Part shown: positions 60,167 through 64,000 of the stretch, piece by piece
Layout of the letters: the number at the start of each line of letters is the position of its first letter
Position numbering within the stretch: the stretch's first letter is position 1
From: Haloechinothrix sp033042135
GTDB lineage: Bacteria > Actinomycetota > Actinomycetes > Mycobacteriales > Pseudonocardiaceae
DNA length: 64,000 bases
Direction of reading: 5' to 3'
NCBI RefSeq assembly: GCF_033042135.1
Contig: NZ_WBXM01000003.1
Span: 310,001-374,000 of the forward strand
Program-made: the position numbers and the translations under genes
Notes under the pieces: model-generated
Seen by the model: the letters and a program-made list of their open reading frames with translations, nothing else
Told to the model about the DNA's origin: nothing
The model's database searches: none

Positions 60167-61060
60167 TCAGCCACGGTGGTCAGCGACGGCGGCGCGGACC
60201 GCGGGGACGATCTCCTCGGCGAAGATGCGGATCTGCATGAGGTCGTCGCCATCGACGCCGAGGACGAAGGTGTCCATCCCGTGGGCGGTGACCAGCTCGG
60301 TGAGCTCGTCGACCCACTGGTCGATCGGCCCGTGCAGGAAGCCGACCGACTCGCGGTTGGTGATGGCACCGAACACGTTGTAGATGCGCTGGATCGCGGC
60401 CGGATCCCGGCAGGCAGCCGCGGCGGCCTCATCGATCCGGCGATGCTTATCCGCCAACGTCTCCGGTGGCGCGTAGCTCGCCGACGGCACCCAGCCGTCG
60501 GCGGAACGGCCCACCTCGGCCAGCAGGCGCGGGCCGAGCACACCCAGCCACAACCCGATGGGGTGTGCCGGTGCCGGCCCGGGGCGTACCCCGTCGACCC
60601 GGTAGTACTCGCCCGCGTACCGCACCGACTGTTCCGCCGACCACAGCGCCCTGATCACCTCGATCGCCTCGATCAGCGCCGAGGCCGCCTGGCGGGGGGT
60701 GCGTCTCGGTCCACCCATCGCGGCGATGGCATCCCAGAACGCCCCGGCGCCGAGTCCGAGCTCGAACCGCCCGCCGGAGAGGGCGTCCAGGCTGGCCGCC
60801 GATTTCGCCAGCATCGCGGGTGGGCGTAGGGGAAGGCTGGCCACATCCGGGAACACCCGTACCCGCTCGGTACGTGCCAGCAGCGTGGCCATCAGCGCCC
60901 AGGTGTCCAGGAACCGCCGCTGGTACGGGTGGTCCTGCACGCCGATCAGGTCCAACCCACCGGTGTCGGCGAGCTCGGCGACCGCGATCAGATGGTCCAC
61001 CGACCGCGCGTCCGGGTTCGGGAACACCCCGAACTGTGGCTCACGTCCGTAATCACCCAC
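60167..61060 (-). CDS. LLM-class (F420- or FMN-dependent) oxidoreductase
   Basis: This 297-residue TIM-barrel flavoprotein has GLDLIGVQDHPYQRRFLDTWALMA, RVRVFPDVASLPLRPPAMLAKSAASLDALSGGR split by the usual loops, and IGLWLGVLGPRLLAEVGRSADGW, consistent with the F420-using subgroup. GTG 61060 follows GAGGAGG with a 5-base spacer. It differs clearly from the luciferase-like enzyme at the end of the biosynthetic operon. It lies upstream of pirin on the same strand, 114 bp away. Confidence 0.87.
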   Translation of the reverse strand: MGDYGREPQFGVFPNPDARSVDHLIAVAELADTGGLDLIGVQDHPYQRRFLDTWALMATLLARTERVRVFPDVASLPLRPPAMLAKSAASLDALSGGRFELGLGAGAFWDAIAAMGGPRRTPRQAASALIEAIEVIRALWSAEQSVRYAGEYYRVDGVRPGPAPAHPIGLWLGVLGPRLLAEVGRSADGWVPSASYAPPETLADKHRRIDEAAAAACRDPAAIQRIYNVFGAITNRESVGFLHGPIDQWVDELTELVTAHGMDTFVLGVDGDDLMQIRIFAEEIVPAVRAAVADHRG

Positions 61061-61237
61061 GCCCTCCTCCTCTCGGATCACCGGTGGTGCTCACCGTACT
61101 GGGCCCGGGGTGCGGTCGCCCGCGGTCGCGTCAGTGAGCGGGGTGTCGGTGGAGGTTACGAGTCACCGTTTCCGGTGAAGCGGATCGAGTGCCGGTCGCT
61201 GCTCGCCGGGTACTCCTCGTACGGGAATCCTGACGGG

Positions 61238-62764
61238 TCAGCTGCTCGCCGTTTGCCGCGGTGCCGGGTCCTCCCGCCTCGCGATCGCGGTGCCGGTAGG
61301 TGCGCCGCGGGTGAACTGTAGGGCACCGTCCTCGATCGCGCCACGACGCAGCATGATCGCGTCGCGGTAGACGTTGTTGGTGAGCTTCCACGGCCCACGG
61401 GTGCCCTGCCTCGGGAGAATGGCGTCGGCACGTCGGATGTAGCCCGACTGCAACGCGCTGCCCATCACGGACTCCTCGGAGCGGTCCTCGGCACGCGCTT
61501 CGGCGACGACCTGGGTGTAGCCGTTGCGGTCCATGTGGGTGAGCAGCCTGCAGAAGTACTCGCAGGCGAGGTCGGCCTTGAGTGTCCAGGAAGCGTTGGT
61601 GTAGCCGATCACCACCATGGCGTTGGGTACCCCGTCCAGCATGACGCCCTTGTAGACGACACGGTCGCGCGTGACCACCGGCTCGCCGTCGACCTCGAGC
61701 TGCGCGCCGCCCGCCATCTGCACCACCAGGCCGGTCGCGGCGATGACGATGTCGGCCGGGATCTCCTCGCCGGAGGTCAGTTCGATGCCGGTCTCGGTGA
61801 ACCGCTCGATGTGGCCAGTGACGATCGAGGCGTCACCCTTGCGCAGCGCGGCGAACAGGTCCCCTTCGGGAACGATGCACAGCCGCTCGTCCCAAGGGTT
61901 GTAGTCCGGCGTGAAGTGGCGCATGTCGACCCGGTCGCCGACCTGCCACTTCACGGCCCGCCGCAGCATCCTGCGCATCAGGCCCGGCCACGACCGGGAG
62001 AGTTGGAATACCGCGCGCTGCAACGCGATATTGCGCCAGCGCCCGAGCCGGTACACCACCGGCACCGGCACCTTGAGCCGCCGCAGCGCGCGCGAGACCG
62101 GGTCCTGCTCCGGCACCGGGAGGATGTAGCTCGGTGATCGCTGGAGCATCGTGACGTGGCCAGCGTCGGGGGCCATGGCGGGGACGAGCGTGATCGCGGT
62201 CGCGCCGCTGCCGATGACGACCACTCGCTTGCCCCGATAATCCAGATCCTCCGGCCAGTGCTGGGGGTGGACGATCGTGCCAGCGAACCGTTCCTCCTCG
62301 TCGAACTCGGGCCTGTAGCCGGAGTCGTAGTCGTAGTATCCGGTGCAGCCGATGAGAAACCGGCTGGTGAAGGTCTCGGTCTCGCCGGTGGACTCGTCGA
62401 CGGCCTCCACCGTCCACGTCCCGGCCGAGGAGGACCAGCTCGCCCGCCTCACCTTGCGGCCGAAGCGGATCCGTTCGGTGACGCCGTACTCCCTGGCTGT
62501 GCTTTCCACGTAGGCGCGGATGCTCGGCCCGTCGGCCAGCACCGAGGTGCCGGTCCACGGCCGGAAGTTGTAGCCGAACGTCAGCATGTCCGAGTCCGAC
62601 CGGATCCCCGGGTAGCGGAACAGATCCCAGGTGCCCCCGATGGCATGGCGCCGTTCGAGCACCAGGTAGCTCTTGCCGGGGTGCTCGCGTGTCAGGTGGC
62701 ACGCCGCGCCGATGCCCGAGACACCGGCGCCGATGACCAGCACGTCCACGTGTTTGCCGTTCAT
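61238..62764 (-). CDS. ethA: Flavin monooxygenase of EthA / Baeyer-Villiger type
   Basis: This 508-residue enzyme closely follows M. tuberculosis EthA in motif order: GAGVSG (12-17), LERRHAIGGTWDLFRYPGI, RSDSDM, the Baeyer-Villiger fingerprint FxGxxxHxxxWP at 160-171, GSGATA in the NADPH domain and HFTPDYNPWDERLC. EthA-type enzymes oxygenate ketones to esters and activate thioamide drugs. ATG 62764 follows AAGGAG. The ethR repressor gene normally divergent from ethA is absent; a second monooxygenase occupies that place. Confidence 0.88.
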   Translation of the reverse strand: MNGKHVDVLVIGAGVSGIGAACHLTREHPGKSYLVLERRHAIGGTWDLFRYPGIRSDSDMLTFGYNFRPWTGTSVLADGPSIRAYVESTAREYGVTERIRFGRKVRRASWSSSAGTWTVEAVDESTGETETFTSRFLIGCTGYYDYDSGYRPEFDEEERFAGTIVHPQHWPEDLDYRGKRVVVIGSGATAITLVPAMAPDAGHVTMLQRSPSYILPVPEQDPVSRALRRLKVPVPVVYRLGRWRNIALQRAVFQLSRSWPGLMRRMLRRAVKWQVGDRVDMRHFTPDYNPWDERLCIVPEGDLFAALRKGDASIVTGHIERFTETGIELTSGEEIPADIVIAATGLVVQMAGGAQLEVDGEPVVTRDRVVYKGVMLDGVPNAMVVIGYTNASWTLKADLACEYFCRLLTHMDRNGYTQVVAEARAEDRSEESVMGSALQSGYIRRADAILPRQGTRGPWKLTNNVYRDAIMLRRGAIEDGALQFTRGAPTGTAIARREDPAPRQTASS

Positions 62765-62833
62765 GACGTGGCACTCCTTCCCGCGAGGGCAGCGGCAGCT
62801 TCGTGTGTGGTGAGTCAGCGCACACGAATTACC

Positions 62834-62856
62834 TGTTACAGTATGTCTCAGTAACA
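62834..62856. promoter_or_regulatory. Inverted repeat TGTTAC-N11-GTAACA between divergent monooxygenases
   Basis: Perfect 6-bp arms at 62834-62839 and 62851-62856 are 17 bp apart start to start, the form of a TetR-type operator. An overlapping second pair, GTCTCA (62845) and TGAGAC (62873), is also present. The element lies 70 bp from one gene and 51 bp from the other and could control both. Confidence 0.5.
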
Positions 62857-62906
62857 TGATCGCACAGCTCTGTGAGACGTACGGCACAGTCGCCGGAGGG
62901 TGAGTG

Positions 62907-64000
62907 ATGCCCCGAGACCCGTCAGTGATCGTGATCGGCGCCGGGATGTCCGGCATCGGACTCGCGGTCAAGCTCAAGCACGCCGGGATCACCGACGTCA
63001 CCGTGCTGGAGAAGGCCGACGACATCGGGGGCACTTGGCGCGACAACACCTATCCCGGACTCAAGTGCGACGTACCCTCGGCCTTCTACCAGTTCTGGTT
63101 CGACCGCAACCCGGACTGGTCCCACTTCTTCTCGCACGGTGCGGAGATCCATCGCTACTTCCGTGACGTGGTCGACCGGCACCGGCTGTGGCCGCACATC
63201 CATCTCGGCACCGAGGTGACCTCGGCGACGTTCAGCGAGAACCGGTGGCGCGTGACCACGGCCGACGGCGCGGTACGCGAGGCAGACTTCCTCGTCTCGG
63301 CGACCGGCGTGCTCCACCGCCCGGTCGTGCCGGATATCCCTGGTCGGGACGCGTTCACCGGTGCGGCGTTCCACTCGGCGCGTTGGGACCACTCGATTCC
63401 GTTGGCTGGCAAGCGAGTCGGAGTCATCGGCACCGGTTCCACCGGGATGCAGATTGTCACCGCCCTCGCGGGCGAGGTCGGCGAGCTGACCCTGTTCCAG
63501 CGCACCCCGCAGTGGGTGCTGCCCATCCCGAACTGGCGCAACGGCCGGGTGACCCGCAGGCTACGCTGCTCGGTGCCCGGTGCCACCGCGCTGGAGTACC
63601 GGCTGGTGCGGGCGATATTCGGTATCTTCGTCGCCGCGCTCATCCGGCCCGGCTGGCAACGCCGGGCGGTCAGCGCGGCCTGCCGGGCCTATCTGCGCAC
63701 CGTCGGCGACCCCGAGCTGCGTCGCAAGCTCACCCCGGACTACCAGCCCATGTGCAAGCGGTTGGTGATCTGCTCCGGCTTCTACCGCGCCGTCCAACAC
63801 CCCGACGTGCACCTCGCAGCCGAGGGCATCGAGCGGATCGAACCGTCCGGAGTGGCCACCACCGACGGCAGGCACCACGAGCTGGACGTGCTGGTGTTCG
63901 CGACCGGTTTCGACTCCCACGCCTACCTGCGCCCGGTCGAGCTCACCGGGCCGGACGGCAGAACACTTAGCCAGGAGTGGGCAGGCGGTGCCCGCGCCTA
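62907..64000 (+). CDS. Baeyer-Villiger-type flavin monooxygenase, 3' end missing
   Basis: The first 364 codons are in the window. The FAD site GAGMSGIG (11-18), the segment DIGGTWRDNTYPGLKCDVPS, the Baeyer-Villiger fingerprint F150-x-G-x3-H156-x3-W160 and the NADPH site GTGSTG (175-180) are all intact. The GGTWRDNTYPGLKCD motif places it with cyclohexanone/phenylacetone monooxygenase-like proteins, a different branch from the divergent EthA-like gene. ATG 62907 follows GGAGGG. Confidence 0.9.
   Translation, partial: MPRDPSVIVIGAGMSGIGLAVKLKHAGITDVTVLEKADDIGGTWRDNTYPGLKCDVPSAFYQFWFDRNPDWSHFFSHGAEIHRYFRDVVDRHRLWPHIHLGTEVTSATFSENRWRVTTADGAVREADFLVSATGVLHRPVVPDIPGRDAFTGAAFHSARWDHSIPLAGKRVGVIGTGSTGMQIVTALAGEVGELTLFQRTPQWVLPIPNWRNGRVTRRLRCSVPGATALEYRLVRAIFGIFVAALIRPGWQRRAVSAACRAYLRTVGDPELRRKLTPDYQPMCKRLVICSGFYRAVQHPDVHLAAEGIERIEPSGVATTDGRHHELDVLVFATGFDSHAYLRPVELTGPDGRTLSQEWAGGARA

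Noticed and set aside
1..64000. tRNA, rRNA, IS elements, prophage or attachment sites
   Set aside because: No T-loop-like GGTTCGAATCC segments outside genes, no transposase or integrase and no flanking repeats were seen by eye; a tRNAscan or IS search could still find something missed.

Overview
This 64 kb window is high-GC DNA densely packed with genes on both strands. The gene content points to a filamentous or mycobacterium-like actinomycete, most likely order Pseudonocardiales. The evidence is a run of genes in the order known from mycobacteria (thyX, dapA, rnj, ftsK, argA, pgsA, cinA, clgR, pspA, pspM), mycothiol-type DinB proteins, a SARP regulator, a DUF222/HNH (13E12-type) protein, an acyl-CoA carboxylase epsilon subunit and many GTG starts. 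Order-level placement is inference; no database search was possible.

From 1 to 13.3 kb lies the conserved core block: thyX (cut by the window edge), an ACT protein, a membrane Ser/Thr kinase, dapA, RNase J, a PlsC acyltransferase, FtsK, ArgA, PgsA, PncC/CinA and the envelope-stress module clgR-pspA-pspM. From 13.3 to 18.4 kb are pyrD, a ParA-like ATPase with a decayed copy of its own 5' end upstream, a methyltransferase, DNA polymerase IV and a DUF3040 protein. A MoxR-DUF58-transglutaminase operon runs leftward at 18.5-23.4 kb. The division/cell-wall cluster starts at 23.8 kb with a mraZ promoter carrying 10-bp MraZ-type repeats, then mraZ, rsmH, an FtsL-like gene and ftsI. It stops there: murE does not follow, and ung comes next.

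From 28 to 45.4 kb is an accessory patchwork: ung, a Cys-rich fulvocin C-related protein, a DUF222/HNH protein, an AT-hook-like protein, zwf, a VWA surface protein, an AbgT-type transporter, a heptanucleotide tandem repeat, a FAD oxidoreductase, a zinc-ribbon protein, a DinB protein, a MetE-like protein, and TauE/SafE and DASS transporters.

From 45.9 to 58.5 kb is the most notable region, a compact biosynthetic locus. A SARP regulator diverges from an apparent operon: a DinB/maleylpyruvate-isomerase-like protein (probable ATT start), a free-standing AT-ACP protein, a 1942-residue megasynthase with the order FabL-like enoyl reductase, KS, degenerate second KS (chain-length-factor-like), KR, DH, then an enediyne-type hotdog thioesterase, an acyl-CoA carboxylase beta subunit, its epsilon subunit and a luciferase-like oxidoreductase. 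Together these could carboxylate acetyl-CoA, load malonyl on the ACP, extend, fully reduce and release a chain. The parts recall PUFA synthases and enediyne PKSs, but the arrangement matches neither as I know them.

From 58.5 to 64 kb are a MarR regulator, a pirin, a second luciferase-like protein and two divergent Baeyer-Villiger-type flavin monooxygenases; the second runs off the window. A 16-bp element ATGCAT-N5-TGCAT occurs just upstream of both the MarR gene and the pirin gene, suggesting a small shared regulon.
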